Part shown: piece after piece, positions 37,604-45,918 of the stretch
Position numbering within the stretch: the first letter of the stretch is position 1
How the letters are laid out: every line of letters begins with the position of its first letter
From: a bacterium
Lineage (GTDB): Bacteria; Armatimonadota; Fimbriimonadia; Fimbriimonadales; Fimbriimonadaceae
DNA: 64,000 nucleotides
Direction: 5' to 3'
Assembly (NCBI GenBank): GCA_027483535.1
Contig: JAIXUN010000004.1
Span: 122,345-186,344 of the forward strand
Made by a program: the position numbers and the translations under genes
The notes under the pieces: model-generated
The model's database searches: none
What the model saw: only the letters and a program-made list of their open reading frames with translations
Told to the model about the DNA's origin: nothing

Positions 37604-38425
37604 TTACTTGCTTGGCCGAATCGCCACCGAGGTCGCCCAGGCGACACCCGACACGGGAAACACTCGCTTGCCGAGCTTTTGAGAACCGACGCCTACCGCT
37701 CCCGTCCATACCTGCTTCCCATCCGGATTCTTAGGGTCGAGCGGAGCCGAATCACGGTGGGTTGCCCACGCGTACACGTCTCTGTCTGGCTCAAAATCGT
37801 AGTCGCACGCGCTGTGGAACAGGGCTCTCGCTGTGCCGGGCGGATCCAACTCGTTCCAGTCAAAAAGGGCGCAGTAGTCTCCTGATGAGCTTGACCAAGA
37901 GGTTGAAACGAATAAGGTGCGTCGAGTGGAGCGATGGCGAACGGCGTAGGAGCGGAACGCCATGCAGTCGACGGTGACCCCTCCAAGGGAGAGATTGTAA
38001 GTTTCCAAAACGTGCTCTGCAACGATCTGACCGTTTTTTCCGATCGGCAACGCCTGGCCGTTAGGGAGAGCAAGTTGATCGGTGACCCACTCAAAGCCTG
38101 GCCAAGGGCCCGACTGTTCTTCGGAGTCGTCGTTCTCAGGAACACGAACGGGGTTCCAAGGCGAGAGCTTGGAGGTCATGGTCACCCTCGAATCGTCCTC
38201 GTAGACATCCCACTCTAATCGGTCTCGCCCAACCCACCTCACTCTCCATGGTTCATCGACGGTCGGCAACAGGCGTCGACCTGTTCCGTCGCCCTTGATG
38301 AGATAGAGCTGGTGTCGGCTCTTCGCCTTTCCCGCTTTGTAGTATCGACACGTGATAGCAAGCTCAACCTTGCTGAACAGGGCCTTGTGTTGAAGTTGGG
38401 CCGCGAGAACCAGAGCGAGGATCAC
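37604..38425 (-). CDS. Secreted protein, first of three paralogues
   Basis: A 273-residue exported protein of unknown family. After a short hydrophobic N-terminus (MILALVLAAQLQ) comes a shared block FSKVELAITCRYYKAGKAKS and LYLIKGDGTGRRLLP, the latter like a beta-propeller PD40 repeat. It ends in the shared tail GAVGVGSQKLGKRVFPVSGV. Two paralogues follow at 38474 and 40818, with nearly identical DNA over the last 70 bp. The many Trp/Asp strand pairs (WVGRDRLEW) support an all-beta fold. Convergent with the LysE gene. Confidence 0.7.
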   Translation of the reverse strand: MILALVLAAQLQHKALFSKVELAITCRYYKAGKAKSRHQLYLIKGDGTGRRLLPTVDEPWRVRWVGRDRLEWDVYEDDSRVTMTSKLSPWNPVRVPENDDSEEQSGPWPGFEWVTDQLALPNGQALPIGKNGQIVAEHVLETYNLSLGGVTVDCMAFRSYAVRHRSTRRTLFVSTSWSSSSGDYCALFDWNELDPPGTARALFHSACDYDFEPDRDVYAWATHRDSAPLDPKNPDGKQVWTGAVGVGSQKLGKRVFPVSGVAWATSVAIRPSK

Positions 38426-38473
38426 TTTCGTCCCATTCTAGCAACGATTCGGCTGCTTCGAAGGGGCAAAATT

Positions 38474-39280
38474 TTAACGACTCGGCCGAATCGCTACCGA
38501 GGTCGCCCAGGCGACACCCGACACCGGAAACACTCGCTTGCCGAGCTTCTGCGACCCCACTCCCACCGCGCCGACCCACACCTGGCGCTCATCTTTTCCC
38601 TTCGGGTCGAGCGGCAACGTATCTCTGTGCGTCACCCAAGCATAAACGTCCTTACTCGGATGAAATTCAAACGATGACGCCTTGGTAAACAGCGTTTTTA
38701 CTGTTCCGGAAGGGTCTTTTTCGTTCCACTCAAACAGGGCGCTATAAGCACCCGTCGAACTCCTCCAGGACGTCGCGAGAAAGAAGGTCCGTCGGGTGGC
38801 TGGGTGACGCAAAGCGTAGGATCGATTGTACAGGAGCCAGTCGGTGACGCCATTCACGGCAAAGTCGTACACATCTTCGGCCTGGCCCTTTTTGTTAAGG
38901 GGCAAAACCTGCCCGTTCGGAAGGACCAGTTGATCGGTGACCCATTCAAACCCGGGCCACAGACTCAGCGTGTCATCTGAAATGATCGAATCACGTGTGC
39001 GTACGGGCCTCCATGGCGAAAGCTTTGAGGTCATGGTCCGGGAGCCGTCTGTCCTCCGCTCGTCCCATTCCAGGCGATCACTCCCGACCCACTTCACGTT
39101 TAAAGGCTCCCCGACGGTTGGCAAAAGTCGCCGATTAGACCCGTCACCGTTGATGAGATACAGGTGGTTCCTGCTTTTGGCATTGCCCGGTTTGTAGTAG
39201 CGACAGGTGTAAGCCAGTTCGACCTTGCTGAAGAGGGCCTTATCTTGAAGGTGCGCGGCGAGAAGCAGATCGAGGAACAT
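38474..39280 (-). CDS. Secreted protein, second of three paralogues
   Basis: A 268-residue close relative of the protein at 37604, 48 bp away and on the same strand. It shares LFSKVELAYTCRYYKPGNAK, LYLINGDGSNRRLLPTVGEP, KWVGSDRLEWDE and the C-terminal tail. Start MFLDLLLAAHLQDK at 39280 is chosen by alignment with paralogue 1; an ATG eight codons upstream is also possible. The high identity, strongest at the 3' end, indicates recent duplication or gene conversion. Role unknown; presumably envelope-located. Confidence 0.7.
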   Translation of the reverse strand: MFLDLLLAAHLQDKALFSKVELAYTCRYYKPGNAKSRNHLYLINGDGSNRRLLPTVGEPLNVKWVGSDRLEWDERRTDGSRTMTSKLSPWRPVRTRDSIISDDTLSLWPGFEWVTDQLVLPNGQVLPLNKKGQAEDVYDFAVNGVTDWLLYNRSYALRHPATRRTFFLATSWRSSTGAYSALFEWNEKDPSGTVKTLFTKASSFEFHPSKDVYAWVTHRDTLPLDPKGKDERQVWVGAVGVGSQKLGKRVFPVSGVAWATSVAIRPSR

Positions 39281-39327
39281 GCAACTTAAGGTATTTTCCA
39301 GCAAGTATGATAGTTTTGTGATTCAAG

Positions 39328-40029
39328 ATGAAAGAAGGACGTTGTCTTTTGTGCGGAGAAGTGGGCAAGTTAACCTTTGAGCACACACCACCAAGGGCGG
39401 CCTTTAATTCAGATCCAGCACGGTTCTTCGAAGGAGCAGAGCTACTCAAAGAACGCGGTCGATATACGCCAAGCCAGAGGGGCATCGGCAAACGATGTTT
39501 TTGTGCCAACTGTAATTCATTCCTTGGTACAACATATGCCAAAGAATATATTAGTTGGGCTAATCAGGCGCATAGCTTGCTTGCGAGACTTGATGATGGT
39601 CCCTTGGGCACTTACCTATTTTGGGGAAATTGTAATTTATTTGCAAAGCAACTTCTGGCGATTATCGTTGCAAGCTCTGGACCTTCGTTTTGTGACAACA
39701 ATTCTATTATCAGGGATCTCATTCTCGACCCTCGGCGTTGCGCAAGCCGCTTACCGTTCAGCCTAAATCTCGCCTATTACAAGGGAAATTCTTTTCGCCA
39801 AAGTGGCGTCTTTGGACGATTTAATTCCGACAGCGGTAGGCAAGAAATTGGTTGTGAATTTGCATACTATCCGTTTCACATTTATCTCGCTCTAGACGGA
39901 GGTTGTTCCGATGGACGATTTACTGATCTTACGTATTTTCTTGCGGATACTCCAAGGGCATTACGTGGATATCCATTAAGGTTGGGAATGACAAACCTTG
40001 AAGGTTATCTCCCAATGAACAATGGATAA
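39328..40029 (+). CDS. HNH-like zinc-binding protein on an AT-rich insertion
   Basis: A 233-residue protein with an N-terminal zinc-type pattern CLLCGEVGKLTFEHTPPRAAF and CFCANCNSFLGTTYA: CxxC, then EHTPP, then CxxCN. This resembles the HNH endonuclease arrangement in which a Glu-His pair is followed by a CxxCN knuckle. The rest, residues about 80-233, is of unknown fold. Base composition is clearly lower in GC than the flanking paralogues, and it is the only plus-strand gene in this run, which suggests acquisition by transfer. Such proteins can be nucleases in defence or mobile contexts; no partner is evident. Confidence 0.6.
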   Translation: MKEGRCLLCGEVGKLTFEHTPPRAAFNSDPARFFEGAELLKERGRYTPSQRGIGKRCFCANCNSFLGTTYAKEYISWANQAHSLLARLDDGPLGTYLFWGNCNLFAKQLLAIIVASSGPSFCDNNSIIRDLILDPRRCASRLPFSLNLAYYKGNSFRQSGVFGRFNSDSGRQEIGCEFAYYPFHIYLALDGGCSDGRFTDLTYFLADTPRALRGYPLRLGMTNLEGYLPMNNG

Positions 40030-40165
40030 TCAGAAACCATGGAAGAGTCCATTGACGCATCAAAAACCTCTTACGTGAGCAAGTATCGATGCATACCAAG
40101 CAATGAACTTTTACATTTAAAAATAGGCCAACATTAGTTAGTAGATGATTCCCCTTCAGTTTTGC

Positions 40166-40582
40166 CTATGGTAGATCTTCACCAGGGCTAAAGAGGGCAC
40201 CATTGCACCTGCGAATGCGCTGAAATGCAAACCAAGAGCCGCGAATAGCACCGTATTTCTTAATCGAGTGCATTGCATAGAGTGAGCATGTGGGCGTATA
40301 GATGCAGGTTTTCTTTATGGAATCCGGAATCAGGTTACGATAGATAGAAATCAGCGATAAAAGGATGATCGACACAGGATTGAGCCACCAAGGGTAGCGA
40401 GTCAATGATGGATGCTTCTGTTTTACATCACCATTCGCCAGTTGCCTTTGGTGCAACGAGAATCGTGCGCCTAGAGAACCTGTTTCTAATTCGCTACTTG
40501 TTTTAGACACGGAAGCTCGGAACCTCGTTTGATTTCTCCTTTTCAAAGATGCAAACAAGCCAGGATCCAGTGTTGCTTCCAC
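40166..40582 (-). CDS. yidD: YidD family membrane protein insertion factor
   Basis: The C-terminal 75 residues are a typical YidD: SLISIYRNLIPDSIKK, then CIYTPTCSLYAMHSIKKYG and IRRCNGALFSPGEDLP, matching the CxxxPTCSxY..YG and RC motifs. YidD assists YidC-dependent insertion at the inner membrane. The open frame of 138 residues has an atypical, polar N-terminal 60-residue stretch that overlaps the small gene at 40503, so the real start is probably later; a TTG at 40405 is one option. It is unusual that yidD is not with rpmH-rnpA-yidC. The region is AT-rich like the adjacent HNH-like gene. Confidence 0.75.
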   Translation of the reverse strand: MEATLDPGLFASLKRRNQTRFRASVSKTSSELETGSLGARFSLHQRQLANGDVKQKHPSLTRYPWWLNPVSIILLSLISIYRNLIPDSIKKTCIYTPTCSLYAMHSIKKYGAIRGSWFAFQRIRRCNGALFSPGEDLP

Positions 40583-40763
40583 ACCCGGTGTTCACTGCAA
40601 CCGAGCGGTACTCAGCCGAATGGAGCCTATAGCCGTTCTCTGCGTAGTAGTTCAAGAACTCGGTGAACTCGGTACAACGCTGCTTCGTCCAGCCTTCGTC
40701 CTGGTTGGAACCGCACCCAGAAGGGGCCGACGGTAGGAATACATCAACAAAGTATCTACTCAT
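40503..40763 (-). CDS. Small DUF4177-like protein
   Basis: An 86-residue open frame, MSRYFVDVFLPSAP at the start and SWLVCIFEKEKSNEV near the end. The middle (FTEFLNYYAENGYRLHSAEY) followed by a beta strand and a (V)xxxFEK end resembles the DUF4177 layout, in which a helix ending GWxLV is followed by a strand ending FKR. It has three or four cysteines. It lies in the AT-rich insertion between paralogues 2 and 3 and its 3' end overlaps the open frame of yidD by 80 bp. Existence as a gene is likely but not certain. Confidence 0.5.
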   Translation of the reverse strand: MSRYFVDVFLPSAPSGCGSNQDEGWTKQRCTEFTEFLNYYAENGYRLHSAEYRSVAVNTGCGSNTGSWLVCIFEKEKSNEVPSFRV

Positions 40764-40817
40764 CCAGAATATCGACGAGTTTGTGATTAAGTACGATTCG
40801 CGTTTTCGATGGCACCA

Positions 40818-41648
40818 TCAACGACTTGGCCGAATCGCCACCGAGGTCGCCCAGGCGACTCCCGACACTGGAAAAACTCTCTTGCCGAGCTTCTGCGACC
40901 CCACGCCCACCGCGCCGACCCACACCTGGCGCTCATCTTTTCCCTTGGGGTCGAGCGGCTCGGCAGTGCGATGGTGCACCCAGGCATAAACGTCTTCGTC
41001 AGGCTGAAACTGGAACGAGTTCGCCTCGTTAAAGACGCACTTGGCGGTGGTGACGGGGACGGAGGCTTTCCAACTGAAGAGGGCGTACGCCGCGCCCCAG
41101 GTGCTGGTGCTGGAACCCGCAAGCAAGAAAATGCGGTCGGTTGGGGTGTGGCGATAAACGCGCGAAAGATACGGTTCGGCCCAAACGCCCACACCGGCGA
41201 TCGTCTCATCGTCGGTGTAAACCGATTCATCCAGTCGCCCGCCTTCGCCCATGGTGAGTGCGAACCCGTTCGGCAGCGCTACCTGACCCGATGCCCAAAC
41301 GCAATTCTTGGGGAGCCTCTCGCCGCTCATTTCCTCGCTGGGCGGAACGTTGGCCCGTACGGGCTTCCAAGGGGAGAGCGCCGAGGTCATGCGAGTTTCG
41401 GAATCGCCCTTGACCTCGCTCCACTGCAAACGGTCTTTGCCTACCCACTTCACCCGATAGGGCTCAGAGGCGGTGGGCAATAGTCGCCGACCGGTGCCGT
41501 CGCCTTTGATGAGATAGAGCTCGTGCCGGCTCTTTGCGTTGCCTTGTTTGTAGTAGCGGCAGGTGTAGGCAAGCTCCACGTTGGCGAACGGGCTTTTTGC
41601 TTGGATCGCGCTGGAGAGAACGGTCGCGAGAGCGAGGGTGGTGATCAT
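40818..41648 (-). CDS. Secreted protein, third of three paralogues
   Basis: A 276-residue paralogue of the genes at 37604 and 38474 (signal ITTLALATVLSSAIQA, then FANVELAYTCRYYKQGNAK, LYLIKGDGTGRRLLPT and the same C-terminal tail). The ATG at 41648 gives the signal peptide at the N-terminus. The open frame extends upstream to 41747 only by reading repeat sequence, giving PEPAPIGRGGEFG, which is not counted. It is separated from paralogue 2 by the 1.5-kb AT-rich insertion, so the three genes were once probably adjacent. Confidence 0.7.
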   Translation of the reverse strand: MITTLALATVLSSAIQAKSPFANVELAYTCRYYKQGNAKSRHELYLIKGDGTGRRLLPTASEPYRVKWVGKDRLQWSEVKGDSETRMTSALSPWKPVRANVPPSEEMSGERLPKNCVWASGQVALPNGFALTMGEGGRLDESVYTDDETIAGVGVWAEPYLSRVYRHTPTDRIFLLAGSSTSTWGAAYALFSWKASVPVTTAKCVFNEANSFQFQPDEDVYAWVHHRTAEPLDPKGKDERQVWVGAVGVGSQKLGKRVFPVSGVAWATSVAIRPSR

Positions 41649-41689
41649 GTGGCGTTGATCGTACAGACGATTGAGCGGTTTGGGAAGCA

Positions 41690-43390
41690 CGGCCAACCCA
41701 AATTCCCCACCCCGACCGATCGGGGCAGGCTCGGGAGGGGTTCTCAATTCTCGGTGACGACAGGGTTCGAAGTGAGGGTTTCTAACCCAAAAAGGGGACC
41801 CTCTTAGACCCTCGCCCCTCTATGGAGGGGTGGTCCGAAGGACCGGGTGAGGGGTCTGAAAATGGTTGCGAGTCGCACCTAACGAATCGGTTTCGTCGCA
41901 TTTGGTAAAGAAGGTCCAACCCAAATTCCCCTCTATGGAGGGGTGGCGCGAAGCGACGGGGTGGTCGGCATTTTCGACTGCTTCCCGGTTACCTACGAAA
42001 CGGTAAATGCCTTTAGGAAACCAAATCGGTCGTAATCGCGCGTTGGAATCCGGAACCACCACGCCCCGTTGGGGCACCCCTCCAGTGCCTGCCCCAATTT
42101 ATCGGGCAGGGGAATTTTGGGACCCCTCACCCGGCCTTCGGCCACCCTCTCCCCCAGAGGGGCGAGGGTCTGACGTGGGATGTTTCAACTTCTCTCCGGG
42201 AAGGTCCGGAGGACCGTCAAGACTGTTAGCCCAGACCGACAGGTCTGGGTAGGTCGATCCGAATGATCAAAGGTCCGGAGGACCGACCAGACACTCCGGG
42301 CACATTGTTAACAAGAGGGCAAACCGTATTGCCAGGGCTCCGCCCTTTTGACCCTAAATGAGAACCCCTAACCCAGGGTTAAAACCCTGGGCTGCGATGA
42401 TTGTCGCGGCTCCGCCGCTTTTTCGGAAAGAAGGTCCAGACCAAATTCCCCTCTATGGAGGGGTGGCCCAACGGGCCGGGGTGGTCGGCATTCCCTACAA
42501 TCGACAAACATTCTTGGTGCAATATTCATGAACTTTGGCGGTCCCCAGCGAGACCGAAAAATATTGCCTCAGAAACCACCCCGTCGCTTCGCGACACCCC
42601 TCCGTAGAGGGGAATGTTTGCGGGTCGGTTCACTACTAAAGGTCCGGAGGACCGACTAGATTCTTTCACCGAACCAATGAACACAGACGACCTGAACAAA
42701 AGGGGCGGAGCCCCGGCAATCATCGCAGCCTAGGGCAACGCCCTAGGTTTGGGAGCCATCACGAAAATTCCCCCTCGCCCATCCCTTTTCGGAGGGGAGA
42801 GGGGGCCAGGGGATGAGGGGTGGCATTCCACTGCCTTTCCCGCCACAAGAGAATTATTGCCACGGCTCCGCCCTTCTGCACCTAAATGAGATCCCCCATT
42901 CCCAGGGTTGAAACCCTGGGCTGCGATGATGGTCGCGGCTCCGCCGCTTCAGGGAGTCTGTGAATGGAGTCAAATATCCTCCCCTCGAGGAATGGGAATC
43001 GTCGCGGCTCCGCCGCTTTCTCGGACCCCTCACCCGGCCTTAGGCCACCCTCTCCCAAAGCCTGTCCCGAGAATCGGGAAGGGGCGAGGGTCTTTTCAGG
43101 GACGGACAATCTCATTCCCCTCTATGGAGGGGTGGCGCGAAGCGACGGGGTGGTCTGCATTCTCGACTGCTTCCCGGTTACCTACGAAACGGTAAATGCC
43201 CTCAGGGACCTTATCGGTCGTAATGGTGCGTTGGAATCCGGAACCACCCCGCCCCGTTGGGGCACCCCTCCAGTGCCTGCCCCAATTTATCGGGGAGGGG
43301 AATTTTGGGACCCCTCACCCGGCCTTCGGCCACCCTCTCCCCCAGAGGGGCGAGGGTTCCGCTTTGGACAATTGTCAACGAAAAATTGGA
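41690..43390. repeat. Palindromic repeat mosaic, block 4 (largest, 1.7 kb)
   Basis: No gene is supported in this 1.7 kb. Modules: B-like (41700-41740), A/B hybrid (41811-41856), B (41925-41969), reversed B (42050-42118), reversed A (42121-42170), D (42199-42300), E (about 42330-42350), C (42372-42425), B (42446-42487), reversed B (42577-42617), a D half (42640-42660), a C fragment (42715-42750), E (42857-42877), C (42902-42950), reversed A (43024-43092), B (43114-43155), reversed B (43244-43305) and reversed A (43310-43357). The stretch 41925-42169 is almost identical to 43114-43357. Open frames in it have repeat-derived Pro/Arg/Gly-rich translations. Confidence 0.85.
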
Positions 43391-43401
43391 GGACCGCCCA
43401 T

Positions 43402-45681
43402 CTAGCGCCTGGGCCGACCCAGCGAGTACCGACCCGGGCCGCTCAGCAGCAGCGTCGCCTCAAACGGCCGACGATTCATGATTCCCCACGGCTCGTAAAG
43501 GAGCTTCGCCTGATCCAGCGCGTACACCAGATCCACGTTCCCGCCGCCATCGATCGCCGAATCCCCGGCGAGCACGGTGACCAAAGCCCGAAGGAACGCC
43601 GAGCCCTTCAACCCCCGATCCTCCCACTTCTCTTCGCCAAGCCGATAGTGGAACAAAACGGCTCCCTTGGACCCGACCGCAAGGCGGTTAAAGAGGCTCT
43701 CATCGGTCCGCAGCGCGCTACGACTCAGGGCCTCCGAGAACTTCGCGCCGACCCGTTGCTGGCGCAGTTCCACCCGACCAGAATCGAGCAGAAGCGTCGT
43801 CTTTTTGGCTCCGAGCTTACCGATCGCGCGCACCAGATCCGACAGGAGAATCACCGAATTCAGGTCCAAAACCTCGATCTCCTGGCCAATTCCAAACGTG
43901 GTGTCGGCGGGGAAGAGCATGTCAAACCCCTGATAGCTCGCGCCGTGGCCGTTGAAGTAGAACAGCACCGAATCTTCTGGTCCCACCCGCAGGTTGTTGA
44001 TGGCGGCGAGAATGGTCGCCTTATCCACGTAAGCGCCCTTGCTGGAAGGCTCGGAGAGCAAAAGGTTCACCTCGTAGCCCAGCCCCCGCAACGATTCCGA
44101 CATTCGTCGGGCGTCGTCGTTGGCGTATTCGAGATCACGCAGTCGCGCCGAACCGGGTCGATACGTGTTCATGCCAACCACCAGCGCCACTCGGCGAGAG
44201 AGGTCGGGCAAGATCCGCTCAAGAGTCACCGTCAGCGGAGTTTCTTCGCCCGCTTTTAGCACGACCCTCCGCTTCACCGGATCGTGACCGGGCGCGAACA
44301 CTTCCACCGTTACATCGAAGGTGTCTCCGGGCAACAGTTCCATCACGTAGCGCGTGCCTCGAATCACCCCGTCGACCTTCATCTGCGCGCCCTGAGTCGG
44401 CGATTTCAGCACCAGGGTTGCGGGCAGTTTCTGCGGAATCGGCTCGGTGGGCTCGGTAGGCTTGGGTGGGGTCGGCTTGGGCGGGGTCGGCTTAGGAGGA
44501 GCCGGTTTCACCGGCGGCTTCGGCTTCACAGGTGGCTTAGGTTTCACCGGCACCTTTGGAGGAACAGGCTTCGGTGGATTCGGTTTAGGTGGTGCAGGCT
44601 TAGGGGGAACCGGCTTGGAAAGGGCAACCGTGTGAATCACCAGCGGCTCACTTTCGTCCACCACCACGCCGGGAGTCATCGGCTTGCCGTTGTGCTTTTG
44701 CACCCACTGCTTCACCCGATCGCGCAAAACGGACTCCAACTTCTTAGGCCTTACTCGACCCTGCTCATCTGCCGATTGCTTGCTGTCGATGGTCTCGATG
44801 AGTGCGTTCGTGAACACACCCGACTTCAGCTCGCTGTCTTCGTAGCTCTTCTCCCCTCGACTGCAAGAAAAGAAGAGTGCAACGCTCGGACGACCTTTTG
44901 GCGTGGCACCCTTGTCACCAACTTTCTGGTCTGGGGCACTTCTGGATCCGCTGCCGTTGGGAGCGGTGCCCGCAACTTTTACGAACTTGGAGGGAGTGAA
45001 ATCTTCCCTTCCGGCAGTTTCTATGGGGGCCGATCTTGATCCCTTAGCGGTCATTACCGAAATCTCTTCTCGGCACGCATCCAGAATAAGAATCCTCTTT
45101 TCCGCCGCCATACCCTCAAAGGCAAACTGGAGATCCTCGTAAGAAATCAGAGTCTCTGGGTTGGGTCGATACGTTTTTTCCGCCACCCTAGTGAAGTAGC
45201 CATCAGCGGGTGCCAGATACTCCCCACCCTCAAAGTTCAGCCCGTGACCGGAGAAGTAGATCAAGACCGTATCGCCCGGTTGAGTTTTAAGGTCGACAAG
45301 ATTGGCAAGGATCTCGTCGCGAGTTCCCGAGGTCTGGGGCGAATTAGGCGCGGGGGTTTCTCCAGAAGGCAACGCCACTAACTTTCGGACCGCCCAACCC
45401 AAAGACTTGAGCTTCTTTTCCATGCGATCCGCGTCTAAGTGGGCGTACTTGAGCGGAGTAAACGAGCCCTGCCCATCTTGATAGGGCGGACGATATCCTG
45501 AGATGCCGATGACCAGCGCGATCTTGCGCCCGGTCGCATTCTTGATGGCACCCGCCTGAGACGAGCGGTTACTGCCCGCGTAGGTTGGCACGGCGACCAA
45601 AGTCGCCAAAAGCAGCGCACAAATTGCGCCCATCGCCCCCACGCGAAAACGCGCCAGAGCCCGGCCTAAGACCGATGCCAT
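43402..45681 (-). CDS. Secreted two-domain caspase-like (C14) protein with PEGA-like linker
   Basis: A 759-residue exported protein (signal ALLLATLVAVPTYAG). Domain 1, residues about 52-350, is a caspase-like peptidase with the dyad His in YFSGHG (H146) and Cys in LILDACRE (C203). Residues about 355-415 form a Pro/Lys-rich linker of KPxPP repeats. Residues about 420-490 look like a PEGA domain (ATLVLKSPTQGAQMKVDG). Domain 2, about 495-745, repeats the caspase-like fold (RRVALVVGMNTYRPG, YFNGHGAS with H579), but the cysteine position reads LLLDSGRVE, so it lacks the nucleophile. Domain 2 is probably a binding or regulatory pseudo-enzyme. Substrates and activation are unknown. Ends next to repeat block 4. 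Confidence 0.85.
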   Translation of the reverse strand: MASVLGRALARFRVGAMGAICALLLATLVAVPTYAGSNRSSQAGAIKNATGRKIALVIGISGYRPPYQDGQGSFTPLKYAHLDADRMEKKLKSLGWAVRKLVALPSGETPAPNSPQTSGTRDEILANLVDLKTQPGDTVLIYFSGHGLNFEGGEYLAPADGYFTRVAEKTYRPNPETLISYEDLQFAFEGMAAEKRILILDACREEISVMTAKGSRSAPIETAGREDFTPSKFVKVAGTAPNGSGSRSAPDQKVGDKGATPKGRPSVALFFSCSRGEKSYEDSELKSGVFTNALIETIDSKQSADEQGRVRPKKLESVLRDRVKQWVQKHNGKPMTPGVVVDESEPLVIHTVALSKPVPPKPAPPKPNPPKPVPPKVPVKPKPPVKPKPPVKPAPPKPTPPKPTPPKPTEPTEPIPQKLPATLVLKSPTQGAQMKVDGVIRGTRYVMELLPGDTFDVTVEVFAPGHDPVKRRVVLKAGEETPLTVTLERILPDLSRRVALVVGMNTYRPGSARLRDLEYANDDARRMSESLRGLGYEVNLLLSEPSSKGAYVDKATILAAINNLRVGPEDSVLFYFNGHGASYQGFDMLFPADTTFGIGQEIEVLDLNSVILLSDLVRAIGKLGAKKTTLLLDSGRVELRQQRVGAKFSEALSRSALRTDESLFNRLAVGSKGAVLFHYRLGEEKWEDRGLKGSAFLRALVTVLAGDSAIDGGGNVDLVYALDQAKLLYEPWGIMNRRPFEATLLLSGPGRYSLGRPRR

Positions 45682-45918
45682 TTCCCCTCCTAATTCTCCC
45701 CGTAGACAACTTTTTCATCCCCGATCGGTTGTCTTGCCCTATTGTACGGCGATGTTGGCGATACCGATGTTCAGCGATTTGGATTTTCTCGCAACCGGGT
45801 CCTTAGACTCTCGCCGTCTAAAGATTTCGAGTTCGCCCCTGGGGCATATAATCCAACCGCTCTAAAAAGGAATCTGATCGTTCGCATCCGCTCAGACTCC
45901 AAGAAACAGGCAACCGTC

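Noticed and set aside
41690..43390. CRISPR array or tandem gene remnants in the largest repeat block
   Set aside because: The repeats are palindromic modules of several kinds in both orientations and irregular spacing; there are no unique spacers and no conserved protein frame.
42964..44259. A 431-residue plus-strand open frame crossing repeat block 4 into the caspase-like gene
   Set aside because: Its first third is translated repeat sequence and the remainder is antisense to the caspase-like gene.
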